Positions 10,401-18,680 are shown, counted from the first letter of the stretch. The stretch is DNA of 64,000 nucleotides from JABFRG01 sp046351415 (GCA_046351415.1 JAXLYO010000004.1:124001-188000); one strand, 5' to 3'. Numbers and translations: made by a program. The notes: generated by a model not told the origin, from the sequence alone.

Positions 10401-11471
10401 TCAGAGGAGCTTCGAGAGCGCGGTGTCCTTCTTCAGTCGTTCGATGATTTCGCGTACATCTTGGGCTCGCTCACGCGGCAAGACGAGTACCGCATCTTCC
10501 GTCTCGACGACCACGAGGTCAGAAACGCCGACCATCGCGATGAGCTTCCCGTTGCTGGTGCGAACGAGGTTTCGGTCGCCGTCGACAACGATGGCCGACC
10601 CCTCGAGTGCGTTGCCGCGCTCGTCCTTTGCGGCGAGCTCCCACGCGCTTTGCCAACTGCCTACGTCGTTCCAACCGAAGTCGCCCGGGACGACGAGAAT
10701 CTCGTCCGCCTTCTCCATCACGCCATGATCGATCGAAATGGACGGAAGCTCGGGAAACAATGATTGGATCGCGGCTTCGCGGTCTGACGCGGCGAAGATG
10801 CGGTCGAGGCCCTTCGCGAGCTCCGGCAAGTGCTTGCGGACTTGTGCGGCCATCGCCTTTGCGTTGAAGAAGAACATGCCGGCGTTCCACAGGAACTTGC
10901 CGCTCTTCACGTAGCCGACAGCACGTTCGTAGTCCGGCTTCTCCACGAAGCGTGCTGCACGGAATACGCCGGACTTCGGATCCGTCTCGCTTCCGGTCTC
11001 GATGTAGCCGTAGCCGGTCTCGGGGCGCGTGGGGACGATGCCGATGGTGGCGAGCGCTCCGCCCTGTACGCTGCCGAGTGCGACCGACACCGTTTCGAGA
11101 AAGCGCTTCTCGTTTTCGATGTGATGATCGCTCGGGAGCACCATGAGATTGGCGTCTGGGTCACGCTCGAGAACGTGCCAAGTCGCCCAGGCCACGCAGG
11201 GAGCGGTGTTGCGGCCGACGGGCTCGCACAGAATCTGTTTGCGATCGAGCGCAGGAAGCGCCTTCTCGACTGCGCCGGCGATGGCTGCGCCCGTGACGAC
11301 AATGACATCGCTTGCAGCACAAAACCGATCGAGGCGCCGGACGGTGGCGGCGAGGAGCGATTCGGTCCCGCCTGCCAGAGAAAGGAGTTGTTTGGGGCGG
11401 CTGGCGCGAGAGGCGGGCCAAAACCGCGTCCCAGAGCCCCCGGCCATGATGACCGCGTAGGTCTTCGACAT
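10401..11471 (-). CDS. manC: mannose-1-phosphate guanylyltransferase
   Basis: The enzyme transfers GMP from GTP to mannose 1-phosphate, making GDP-mannose for polysaccharides and glycans. The pyrophosphorylase signature MAGGSGTRFWPASR with RPKQLL lies at residues 9-30. Further hallmarks are EPVGRNTAPCVAWA, LPSDHHI, TGYGYIETG and FVEKPD, then WNAGMFFF and a GDFGWNDVGSW block. The 356-residue length fits the single-domain GDP-mannose pyrophosphorylase type without the C-terminal isomerase domain of bifunctional AlgA/ManC enzymes. It is divergent from the following plus-strand gene across a 112-bp gap. No other mannose or capsule genes flank it here. The assignment is firm for the reaction. Confidence 0.93.
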   Translation of the reverse strand: MSKTYAVIMAGGSGTRFWPASRASRPKQLLSLAGGTESLLAATVRRLDRFCAASDVIVVTGAAIAGAVEKALPALDRKQILCEPVGRNTAPCVAWATWHVLERDPDANLMVLPSDHHIENEKRFLETVSVALGSVQGGALATIGIVPTRPETGYGYIETGSETDPKSGVFRAARFVEKPDYERAVGYVKSGKFLWNAGMFFFNAKAMAAQVRKHLPELAKGLDRIFAASDREAAIQSLFPELPSISIDHGVMEKADEILVVPGDFGWNDVGSWQSAWELAAKDERGNALEGSAIVVDGDRNLVRTSNGKLIAMVGVSDLVVVETEDAVLVLPRERAQDVREIIERLKKDTALSKLL

Positions 11472-11583
11472 GGCCGCATTCTACGCGGAATTCTCGGAGC
11501 GGGCGAGGTTACGGCTCGCACGCGCCCGAAATCGTCGTCTGTTTTTTTCCTGATGGAAGGCTGCGGGCTATAGCTGGAACCTG

Positions 11584-13311
11584 GTGTCTGGTCGGCTCCT
11601 TTCCTTCTGTCTGGGTCTATTCGCGCTCCTCATGCTCGTGGCGTGTCAGCGCGACGGTGTGCCCGCACTCATAGACGTGAAGGGCGTCTCACCGACGCGA
11701 CTCGAGGTCGGCGAGCGGATGGAAATTCGCGGTGACGGCTTCCCCGGTGGTCGAACCGCAGACATCGTCTTCCGAGGTACACTCCATCGCCCAGGCGAGG
11801 AGCCGATTCAGGGCGTGGCGCTTCGTTTCCAGGGGCCTGTGAGCAGCGAAAGTCTCATCGAGCTGCCCATCACGGATGACATGGAGGCTCGCTTTTGCGG
11901 CGGGCGCGAGCGCCTCGTACACACCACCTTTCGCGGAGAAGTCGAGGTATCGTTTTCGTCTCGTGCCACGCGCGGGGTGCCGGTGTACGGCATCCTGCCG
12001 GCAGTCGTTCTGGACTTCAGACCGACATCGAGGGGTGACCGCGAACGCGCCGAGCTCGAAGGGCGCAAGGTTCTCGCGCTCCACGGTATCGCCCTCGACG
12101 AAGAAGATCACACGGGGGCAGTCGTCAAAGATGTCCTTGCCGGGTCCCGTGGAGCCAATGCGGGTCTTTCTCCGGGTGACCGAATACTTTCGTTCGATCG
12201 CGTGAACGTCGCCAACGCGGCAGATATTCGTATGCCGCGCGCCGCTGCGAAGGCCATCATTCAGATTCGTCCGGCCGCATCGCTTCGCGACGAAGAGCGC
12301 GTCCTCGACATCGACGTGGAAGCACTGCGTTCGTCGCCGCGTACGCAGCGTGCTGCCGTACTCGTGTTCGCGATCGCCGTTCTTCTCATCGTCGTCTTTG
12401 GGCCTCGCTACCCGCGCCTGCTCTTCTGGGCCTCCCATGCGAAAGCCGCTCTTTTCGCGCTTCGCGACCGATCGCGGCACATTCTCCATCGGCGCGAACG
12501 CCTGCCGAGTTTCGTCATGGCGGGCCTGCTCCTCGCGGTGCTCGCGTCCGTTCCGTTCAGTCGCTTCTTGCTCCTCTCCGAGCTCGACTTCGCGTTACTC
12601 GCCATCCTCGTGCTCGTGCTGCATACCGTGCGCGCCGTTCGTTCCGGCGAGCGCGGGTCGCTCGTTCGTGAGCTCTTCGCAGTCACGTTGCCCCTCACGT
12701 TCTGCCTCGTTTCGGTTTGCTTTCTCGGCGGGTCTCTTCGCCTCACGGACTACTCGGCAGCCCAAGGGGCGGGCCCGTGGGATTGGACGGCCTTTTCACA
12801 GCCCTTCTCGCTGGCGCTTGCTGTCATCTACGTCCACACGGTCACCGCGACATTCGGCGCACGATTCGACGAACGCCGCGCCCGAAGTGCGGAGCCCTTC
12901 ACCGATGCGCTGTCCGCGAGCCTGCTCGTCATCGCATTCCTCGGTGGATGGCGACTTCCCTATGCCCTCGAAGGCTTGCACTCGCCCGTTCTCTGCGGCG
13001 TGCTGTCGGGCCTCACGTTCCTCGGGAAGACGTGCATCACGTGGGCGCTGCTCGTCATCGTGCGTGAAGCGCGGGCTCGATCGCGAGGGCCGTTCGCCAC
13101 GCGCGCCGCTCCAAAGCGCATCCTCGCGATCTCCGTCGGCGCCGTGCTTTGTGCCGCCATGGGATGGTTCATGGTGCGCTATCCCATTCCGGAAGACGTG
13201 CTCTGGTCGCTTCGTATGCTGACCGGCTTTGGCGCCTTGTTTACCGTGATGCTCGTGTTCGTCCACGGGTTTACCCTGCGCCACCGTCAGCTCACCGACC
13301 CGCTTGCGTAA
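11584..13311 (+). CDS. lipoprotein with TIG-like and PDZ regions fused to a NuoH-like membrane domain
   Basis: The product has 575 residues with a GTG start. A lipoprotein signal ends LMLVAC (Cys21). Residues about 33-130 look like an IPT/TIG beta domain (VSPTRLEVGERMEIRGDGF). A PDZ-like segment (SRGANAGLSPGDRILSFD) lies at about 165-245. From about 255 the protein is membrane-embedded with roughly eight helices, and the order of motifs follows complex I subunit NuoH: SELDFALLAILVL, CFLGGSLRLTDYSAAQG, FLGGWRLPY and a final helix before ARARSR. The NuoH quinone-site loop (ENRAPFDLPEAE) is replaced by an unrelated RFDERRARSAEPF stretch, so electron-transfer function is doubtful. No other nuo gene is nearby. 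The NuoH resemblance is my reading of motif order and needs a profile search. Confidence 0.65.
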   Translation: MSGRLLSFCLGLFALLMLVACQRDGVPALIDVKGVSPTRLEVGERMEIRGDGFPGGRTADIVFRGTLHRPGEEPIQGVALRFQGPVSSESLIELPITDDMEARFCGGRERLVHTTFRGEVEVSFSSRATRGVPVYGILPAVVLDFRPTSRGDRERAELEGRKVLALHGIALDEEDHTGAVVKDVLAGSRGANAGLSPGDRILSFDRVNVANAADIRMPRAAAKAIIQIRPAASLRDEERVLDIDVEALRSSPRTQRAAVLVFAIAVLLIVVFGPRYPRLLFWASHAKAALFALRDRSRHILHRRERLPSFVMAGLLLAVLASVPFSRFLLLSELDFALLAILVLVLHTVRAVRSGERGSLVRELFAVTLPLTFCLVSVCFLGGSLRLTDYSAAQGAGPWDWTAFSQPFSLALAVIYVHTVTATFGARFDERRARSAEPFTDALSASLLVIAFLGGWRLPYALEGLHSPVLCGVLSGLTFLGKTCITWALLVIVREARARSRGPFATRAAPKRILAISVGAVLCAAMGWFMVRYPIPEDVLWSLRMLTGFGALFTVMLVFVHGFTLRHRQLTDPLA

Positions 13312-13312
13312 G

Positions 13313-13334
13313 GAACGGAAGTCGTTCGTTTTCT
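13313..13334 (+). terminator. possible weak terminator
   Basis: GAACG (13313-13317) can pair with CGTTC (13323-13327), followed by GTTTTCT. It begins just after the stop of the NuoH-like gene, in the convergent gap before atpG. The stem is only 5 bp, so the call is weak. The rest of the gap to 13463 shows no gene. Confidence 0.3.
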
Positions 13335-13463
13335 CGTACGAGCGCCGCGCCATCGGGCGCCGTGGGAAGAAAGAGGACCGAAGAAGATTTCGTGACGGTT
13401 CTAATCACGCGCCGCAAGTAGCCAAGCGCGTGGCACGACAGCGACGAACGCGCGCTACTCCTG

Positions 13464-14399
13464 CTACTCTTTGAGTGCTTCGGCGCCGGAGACGATTTCG
13501 ACGAGCTCCTTCGTGATGCCGGCCTGACGGGCGCGGTTGTACACGAGGGTGAGCTTTTCGATGACTTCCTTCGCGTTGCGCGTTGCGGCGTCCATGGCGC
13601 TCATGCGGGCGCCGAACTCGCTCGCTTGGCTCTCTAGGAGCGCGCGATAGAGCGTGATGTCGAGGTACATCGGGACGAGTCGATCGAGAAGGATGTCGCG
13701 GCTCGGCTCGTACTCGAAGTTCGAGGACAGCGCATTCGCTTCGGACTTCGCCGCTTCGTTTTCGCTCGGCTTCGTCTTGAGCGGAAGGAGGGCTTCCGTG
13801 ACGGTGAGCTGGGTGATGGCGCTCTTGAACTCGTTGTAGATGACGTAGATGGCGTCGAACTCGGCGTTGTCGCCGCGGAGCCTCGGCACGATCCAGTCGG
13901 AGAGGGTCTTCACCTTGGCGAGGTCGAGACCGTCAGCCATTCCTGGAAAGTCGATGGCGATGGTCGCTTTGCGGCGAGCGAGGTAGTCGCGTGCTTTTCG
14001 GCCGACGGTCGCAAACGAGACCGTCGCACCTTCGGCTTCCTTCTCTTTCCACGCGCGCTCTGCCGCACGGCTCACGTTCGCGTTGAAGGCGCCGCAAAGG
14101 CCGCGGTCACTCGAAAGAACAATGTAGAGCACACGTTTCTCGGGACGAACCACGAGAAGCGGGTGCAGCGGCACCGAAACGGCCTCCGCACTCGCTTCCT
14201 TGTCTTCCTTGTCGAGAATGGCAGCGTTCGCCACGTTGCGCAGCATGTCGCCCGTCTTGACGGCATACGGACGCAGTGCGGTGATGCGCGCCTGCGCACG
14301 CGAGAGGCGCGCGCCGGCGACCATCTTCATGGCGCGCGTGATCTTCTGCGTGTTTTTGACGCTACCGATGCGTTTGCGGACGGCTTTGAGTGAAGGCAC
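13464..14399 (-). CDS. atpG: F1-ATPase gamma subunit
   Basis: Gamma is the central rotor shaft of the F1 sector. The family ends are intact: MPSLKAVRKRIGSVKNTQKITRAMKMVA at the start (shown here as the conserved KNTQKITRAMKMVA block) and VYNRARQAGITKELVEIVSGAEAL at the C-terminus, with the SSDRGLCGAFN motif near residue 96-106. The length of 311 is slightly above the usual 285-295, from an internal segment around residues 205-235 rich in Glu, Lys and Ser. It follows atpA with a 3-base gap. The normal next genes atpD and atpC are absent: a plus-strand gene lies beyond. Confidence 0.95.
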   Translation of the reverse strand: MPSLKAVRKRIGSVKNTQKITRAMKMVAGARLSRAQARITALRPYAVKTGDMLRNVANAAILDKEDKEASAEAVSVPLHPLLVVRPEKRVLYIVLSSDRGLCGAFNANVSRAAERAWKEKEAEGATVSFATVGRKARDYLARRKATIAIDFPGMADGLDLAKVKTLSDWIVPRLRGDNAEFDAIYVIYNEFKSAITQLTVTEALLPLKTKPSENEAAKSEANALSSNFEYEPSRDILLDRLVPMYLDITLYRALLESQASEFGARMSAMDAATRNAKEVIEKLTLVYNRARQAGITKELVEIVSGAEALKE

Positions 14400-14402
14400 G
14401 AA

Positions 14403-16052
14403 TCAGTTTCCTTTGCCGAATGCTTTCCCGAACTCGACGAGCGCTTTCTTGAGCGTCTCCTCGGTATCCTTGTCCATCGAGCCCTTCGTGCGGATGGTTT
14501 CGAAGATGGCCGGGTAGTTGCCGTCGATGTACTCGGCGAGCTTGATTTCGTAGTCGGAGAGCTTGTTCACGGCGACCTCGTCGACGTAGCCCTTCGTTCC
14601 CGCGTAGAGGACGACGACCTGGCGCTCGACCGGCATCGGCTTGTACTGCGCTTGCTTCAGGAGCTCGACCATGCGGGCTCCGCGCTCGAGCTGCTTGCGG
14701 CTCGCTGCGTCGAGGTCGCTCGCGAATTGCGCGAAGGCCGCCATGGCGCGGTACTGAGCGAGGTCGAGACGAAGCGTACCCGCGACGCCCTTCATGCCCT
14801 TCGTCTGTGCGTTACCACCGACGCGGGAGACGGAGATACCGACGTTGATGGCCGGACGAACGCCCGAGTAGAACAAGTCGGACTCGAGGAAGATCTGGCC
14901 GTCGGTGATCGAGATGACGTTCGTGGGAACGTAGGCCGAAACGTCGCCTGCCTGCGTCTCGATGATCGGAAGCGCCGTGAGCGAACCACCCGATTGCGGG
15001 TCGCGAACGAGCTCGTAGCCGTCGCCCTTCGCCTTCAGTTCTTCTTTGGCCTCGTGCTCACCTTGCTCGCCGACGAAGACCTTTGCGTCGCCGCGGTCTT
15101 CCCACTTGGTGCCCTTCTTCGCGACGACCCAGTTGTTGGCCATCTTCGCGGCGCGCTCGAGGAGACGCGAGTGGATGTAGAAGACGTCGCCCGGATACGC
15201 TTCGCGGCCCGGCGGACGACGGAGGAGGAGCGAGAGCTGACGATAAGCGACGGCTTGCTTCGAGAGGTCGTCGTAGATGCAGAGGGCGTGACGACCGCTG
15301 TCGCGGAAGTACTCGGCCAAGGTGACGCCGGTGTAGGGCGCGATGAACTGGAGCGGAGCGGATTCGCTGGCGCTGGCGACGACGACCGTCGTGTACTCCA
15401 TGGCGCCGTACTGCGTGAGCTTGTCGACGACCGCCGCGACGGTGGACTGCTTCTGGCCGATGGCGATGTAGAAGCAGTAAACGCCCTGACCCTTTTGGTT
15501 GATGATGGTGTCGAGCGCGACGGCGGTCTTGCCGATTTGGCGGTCGCCGATGATGAGCTCGCGCTGGCCGCGGCCAATCGGAACCATGGAGTCGATGGCC
15601 TTGAGGCCGGTCTGGAGCGGCTCCTTGACGGGCTGACGCGCCAAGATGCCGGGGGCCTTCACTTCGACGCGGCGCTTGTGCGGCGATTCGATGGGGCCCT
15701 TGCCGTCGATGGGTTGACCGAGCGCGTTGACGACGCGACCGATGAGCGCTTCACCGACGGGGACGTCCATGATGCGACCCGTGCGCTTGACGGTGTCGCC
15801 TTCCTTGATGCCGGTCGTCTCACCGAAGAGCGCCGCACCGACGTTGTCGCTTTCGAGGTTGAGTACGAGGCCCATCATGCCGCCGGGGAACTCGAGGAGC
15901 TCACCGGCCATCGCGCCTTCGAGGCCATGGATGCGTGCGATACCGTCGCCGACGCTCAGAATCGTGCCCGTCTCGCTCGTGAGCGTGGCCTTCTCGTAGT
16001 TCTGGATCTGCTTCTTGATGATTTGGCTGATCTCTTCGGCGCGAAGCTGCAT
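14403..16052 (-). CDS. atpA: F1-ATPase alpha subunit with an insertion
   Basis: Alpha forms the F1 hexamer with beta and carries the non-catalytic nucleotide sites. The start MQLRAEEISQIIKKQI, Walker A GDRQIGKT, the GQKQSTVA block and the signature PAINVGISVSRVGG are all present. At 549 residues it is about 40 longer than usual. The extra length lies mainly at about residues 303-345, between SRLLERAAK and GGSLTALPIIETQAGDVSAY, where most alpha subunits have only a few residues. The insert is charged (KWEDRGDAKVFVGEQGEHEA) and in frame, so it looks like a genuine surface insertion. Translation is served by a duplicated ribosome-binding region. Confidence 0.96.
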   Translation of the reverse strand: MQLRAEEISQIIKKQIQNYEKATLTSETGTILSVGDGIARIHGLEGAMAGELLEFPGGMMGLVLNLESDNVGAALFGETTGIKEGDTVKRTGRIMDVPVGEALIGRVVNALGQPIDGKGPIESPHKRRVEVKAPGILARQPVKEPLQTGLKAIDSMVPIGRGQRELIIGDRQIGKTAVALDTIINQKGQGVYCFYIAIGQKQSTVAAVVDKLTQYGAMEYTTVVVASASESAPLQFIAPYTGVTLAEYFRDSGRHALCIYDDLSKQAVAYRQLSLLLRRPPGREAYPGDVFYIHSRLLERAAKMANNWVVAKKGTKWEDRGDAKVFVGEQGEHEAKEELKAKGDGYELVRDPQSGGSLTALPIIETQAGDVSAYVPTNVISITDGQIFLESDLFYSGVRPAINVGISVSRVGGNAQTKGMKGVAGTLRLDLAQYRAMAAFAQFASDLDAASRKQLERGARMVELLKQAQYKPMPVERQVVVLYAGTKGYVDEVAVNKLSDYEIKLAEYIDGNYPAIFETIRTKGSMDKDTEETLKKALVEFGKAFGKGN

Positions 16053-16059
16053 GGCTATG

Positions 16060-16075
16060 AATCCTTCAATCCTTC
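16060..16075 (-). promoter_or_regulatory. tandem ribosome-binding sequence before atpA
   Basis: On the minus strand the 8-mer GAAGGATT occurs twice in direct succession in the 53-bp gap between atpH and atpA. Each carries AAGGA; the nearer one is 9 bases before the atpA ATG. The duplication may raise translation of the alpha subunit, which is needed at three copies per complex. That purpose is inference. Confidence 0.5.
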
Positions 16076-16105
16076 AAAAGTATGAAACGGGCGAGCGACT
16101 ACTTC

Positions 16106-16651
16106 TTAGTTGGTTTGGAGCAGAGAGCTCTGCATCTGCTGGAGGCGAGACTTGAGCGAGCCGTCGTAGATGGTGTCGCCCACTTGCGCGATGACACCCG
16201 CCAGGAGGCTTTCGTCGGTGCGTTCGTCGAGAACGATCTTGTGACCGCTCAACCGCTCGAGCTCGGCCTTGAGACGGGCGCGGTAGGCTTCCGTGAGCGG
16301 CGCGGCGGTCGTGACTTCGGCGCGAAGGACCCCCTTCTGGACGTCGAAGAGCTCCGCCAGGGCCTTTGCGATCGCAGGGAGTGCACGCACGCGGCGGCGG
16401 TCGGTGAGGAGGAGGAGCGTGTTCTTCGTGGTTTCGCCCGCCCCGGATTTGGTCACGAGGTCTTCGACGATGGCGCGCTTCGCCTCTTGCGAGACCAGCG
16501 GGTTCTCCATCGCGGAGCGGAGGTCGGCGCTTTGTTCGAAGGCCGCCGCAAGGTCGTTCATCTCCGAGACGAGCCTTTGCGCGGTGTTCGTTTCGATGCC
16601 GATGTCGAGGATGGCGCGGGCATAGCGCCGCGAGACTTGCGATGAGATCAT
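16106..16651 (-). CDS. atpH: ATP synthase delta subunit
   Basis: Delta links the top of F1 to the peripheral b stalk. The 181-residue product starts MISSQVSRRYARAILDIG, matching the family N-terminus (YARALFE-like), and has the C-terminal OSCP signature region ERLSGHKIVLDERTDESLLAGV with GDTIYDGSLKSRLQQ at the end. Length is typical. Its first four bases overlap the end of atpF (16648-16651), so it is translationally coupled to the b subunit. The assignment is secure. Confidence 0.93.
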   Translation of the reverse strand: MISSQVSRRYARAILDIGIETNTAQRLVSEMNDLAAAFEQSADLRSAMENPLVSQEAKRAIVEDLVTKSGAGETTKNTLLLLTDRRRVRALPAIAKALAELFDVQKGVLRAEVTTAAPLTEAYRARLKAELERLSGHKIVLDERTDESLLAGVIAQVGDTIYDGSLKSRLQQMQSSLLQTN

Positions 16652-17508
16652 GATGCCGCTCCGGTCGCGTGAGCCGCCGTCTTGCGACCGAGGTCTTCGA
16701 GGAATTCCTCGCAGAGCCTGTCGTGGTCACTGGGCGTGATGTTCTTCTTCAGGAGGTCCGCTGCGAGGCGCGAGGCTTCGAGGACCGTCTGCTTCGTCAG
16801 ATCGACCTTGGTTTGCTTGCTCTCCTGCTCGAGGAGGAAGTCGGCGTCGCGCTTCATGCGCGCAGCACGCTCTTCGGCCTCCGCGATGAGGCGCTCCTTC
16901 TCGGCGCGGCCCGCGTCTTCGAGGCCCTTCTTCGTGGTCTCGAGGTCTTTGTCGAGGTTTTCGAGGCTCGCTTGGTACTTCTTCGCGCGCTCTTGCGCGT
17001 CCTTCTTGAGGCGCGTTGCCTCTTCGATGTCCTTCGCGATGTCCGTCTTGCGCTTCTTCAAACCTTCCGCGATGGGCTTCTTGCCGAAGCGCACGAAGAT
17101 GAAGCCGAGGATCGCGAGGTTGATGAGCAACGCCACGTAGGGCACTTGCTTCTTGTTCGAGAAGTCGGCCCAGTTGATCGGGCCGAGTTCGTGGTGTCCG
17201 CCCGCGTGCTCGCCGTGCTCCGCATGCTCGCCGCCACCTGCTCCGTGCGCCGAACCTTCCGGTTGGGGTGCGTCGATCGCGGGACCGACGCGATGGCCAC
17301 CCACGCCGTGCGGTACGCGCGCACCGGTCGGAAGCCCGTGGGGAAGACGGTGGGGACGACGGAACGGCGGCTGATTCGGATGCCCGACACCAGGCGCGCC
17401 CGTCGCGGGAGCCTGCGGTGCTTCTTGCGCCAAGGCGGGCTCGGCGAGGATACCTGCGCCAAGGGCGAGCGATGCAAAGGCGCCGAGCGTTGCGATGACT
17501 CGCTTCAT
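16648..17508 (-). CDS. atpF: ATP synthase b subunit with signal peptide and long N-terminal linker
   Basis: The b subunit is the membrane-anchored peripheral stalk. In this 286-residue protein the anchor helix (VPYVALLINLAILGFIFVRFG) only begins near residue 122. Before it come a signal-peptide-like stretch (1-28, ending AEPALA-Q) and about 90 residues rich in Pro, Gly and His, including a histidine cluster near residues 94-106. After the helix follows the usual long amphipathic coiled coil (KKRKTDIAKDIEEATRLKK) to the C-terminal delta-binding part. A normal b subunit is about 160-170 residues, so the extension is the unusual part. Position between atpF' and atpH, with four-base overlaps on both sides, supports the call. 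Confidence 0.9.
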   Translation of the reverse strand: MKRVIATLGAFASLALGAGILAEPALAQEAPQAPATGAPGVGHPNQPPFRRPHRLPHGLPTGARVPHGVGGHRVGPAIDAPQPEGSAHGAGGGEHAEHGEHAGGHHELGPINWADFSNKKQVPYVALLINLAILGFIFVRFGKKPIAEGLKKRKTDIAKDIEEATRLKKDAQERAKKYQASLENLDKDLETTKKGLEDAGRAEKERLIAEAEERAARMKRDADFLLEQESKQTKVDLTKQTVLEASRLAADLLKKNITPSDHDRLCEEFLEDLGRKTAAHATGAAS

Positions 17509-18005
17509 GAATTTGCTCCTAGGTCGCGCCCGAGCACGCGGCTCGCGAGGGTCGAGGCCAAGGCTGCGGCGTTCGCTGCGAGCTCGCCCTTCACGGCTTG
17601 CGTGTCGGCGGCGAGGCTGGCGCGCCCCTTTTCGAGCGTTGCGGTGGTTTCGTTGCGAACCTTCGTCAGGATTTCTTGTTCGGCTTTGACGCCTTCGGCG
17701 CGGAGGGCATCACGGGCCCCGCCGGCGGCCTGGCGCGCACTCGCCATGGCGGCTTCGTACTTGCTCTGCGCTTCTGCAGATTCGCGGTCGAGACGCTGAC
17801 CTTCGGCCTTCGCTCCTTCGATCTTCTTCTCGCGCTCTTCGAAGAGCTTGAGCATCGGGTCGAACAAGACGGGCTTGAGGACCAGTAACAGCACGAAAAA
17901 GAGCGCGATTTGCCCGAAGACCGTGAGGTCGAGATCCACATCGATGGGACCTCCTTCGAGCGCGCGACTTGCGGTGGCCAAACTAGCTTGCGTCGAGACA
18001 GCCAT
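17505..18005 (-). CDS. atpF': ATP synthase b' subunit
   Basis: This second, shorter b-type subunit has one membrane helix (FGQIALFFVLLLVLKPVLF) followed by a coiled coil starting FDPMLKLFEEREKKIEGAKAE, the b/b' hallmark. With AtpF it would form a heterodimeric stalk, as known in cyanobacteria, alphaproteobacteria and some other lineages. The ATG at 18005 gives MAVSTQASLATASRAL, 166 residues; an in-frame GTG at 18029 would add eight residues and cannot be excluded. It is the first gene of this atp operon. The atpB and atpE genes, often just upstream, are not present: the next gene is bcp. Confidence 0.88.
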   Translation of the reverse strand: MAVSTQASLATASRALEGGPIDVDLDLTVFGQIALFFVLLLVLKPVLFDPMLKLFEEREKKIEGAKAEGQRLDRESAEAQSKYEAAMASARQAAGGARDALRAEGVKAEQEILTKVRNETTATLEKGRASLAADTQAVKGELAANAAALASTLASRVLGRDLGANS

Positions 18006-18114
18006 GAGAATTCGTGCGGGAACTATCACTCTCCGCCCAGGTACTCAAGGGTCGGTTTTGCCTGCTTTCCAGGTACCGCTAGAACCGCGCAAACCACGCC
18101 TTTTGCGACGCTTG

Positions 18115-18133
18115 GGACGCAATTTTTGCGTCC
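18115..18133. promoter_or_regulatory. perfect inverted repeat between bcp and atpF'
   Basis: GGACGCAA-TTT-TTGCGTCC is an 8-bp perfect inverted repeat with a 3-base centre. It lies 25 bp after the bcp stop and about 110 bp before the atpF' start, all on the minus strand. It could end bcp transcription or be an operator for the atp operon. No T-run follows on the minus strand, which weakens the terminator reading. Confidence 0.45.
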
Positions 18134-18158
18134 TTCCGACTTGGCCTCCCCCCGGCGC

Positions 18159-18644
18159 TCAGGAAACTTCGGTTTCCCGAGCTTTGCAGCGAGCGAGGGC
18201 CGTGCGGACGGCCTCGACGTGCTTCGACGCCGACAGTTCCGCGTGGACGCGCTCGACGATGGTGCCCTGCTTGTCGATGACGAAGGTGATGCGGTTCGTG
18301 CCGCCGAGTAGATTGCGGAGGCCGGACACGGCACCGTACTTTCGTGCCAACTCACGGTCAGGATCCGAGATGAGTGGAAACTGCACGGAATATTCGGCGC
18401 GGAAACGCTCGTGCTCGGCATTGTCGTCGCGGGAGCAGCCGAGGATGAGCGTTTCTTCGTCGGCGAGCTCGGCCATGAGGTCACGCATGCCGCACGTCTC
18501 TTTGGTGCATACGGGCGTGAAGTCGCGCGGGTAGAAGTACAGAACGACGCGCTTTTTGCCAGCGAGGTCGGCCAGTTTGACGTGCTGGCCGTCGCTCGTC
18601 TTCACGTCGAAGAGCGGAGCCTTGTCACCGATTTCCACACTCAT
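18159..18644 (-). CDS. bcp: thioredoxin-dependent peroxiredoxin (Bcp/PrxQ type)
   Basis: The enzyme reduces hydrogen peroxide and organic peroxides using thioredoxin. The active-site block YPRDFTPVCTKETCGMRD holds the peroxidatic Cys46 and a second Cys five residues later (Cys51), the atypical 2-Cys pattern of PrxQ/Bcp. Other family marks are GDKAPLF near the start, GCSRDD, FPLISDPDRELARKYG and a C-terminal ITFVIDKQGTIV. The 161-residue length is normal. The gene is divergent from the M20 peptidase gene; only 36 bp separate the two start codons, so their promoters must overlap. Confidence 0.92.
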   Translation of the reverse strand: MSVEIGDKAPLFDVKTSDGQHVKLADLAGKKRVVLYFYPRDFTPVCTKETCGMRDLMAELADEETLILGCSRDDNAEHERFRAEYSVQFPLISDPDRELARKYGAVSGLRNLLGGTNRITFVIDKQGTIVERVHAELSASKHVEAVRTALARCKARETEVS

Positions 18645-18680
18645 GGGATGGTGTTCTAGCAGGCATGGTAAAAGGGTGCC

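Noticed and set aside
14652..16085. 477-codon plus-strand frame opposite atpA
   Set aside because: The opposite strand encodes a clear AtpA; this frame is a codon-bias shadow.
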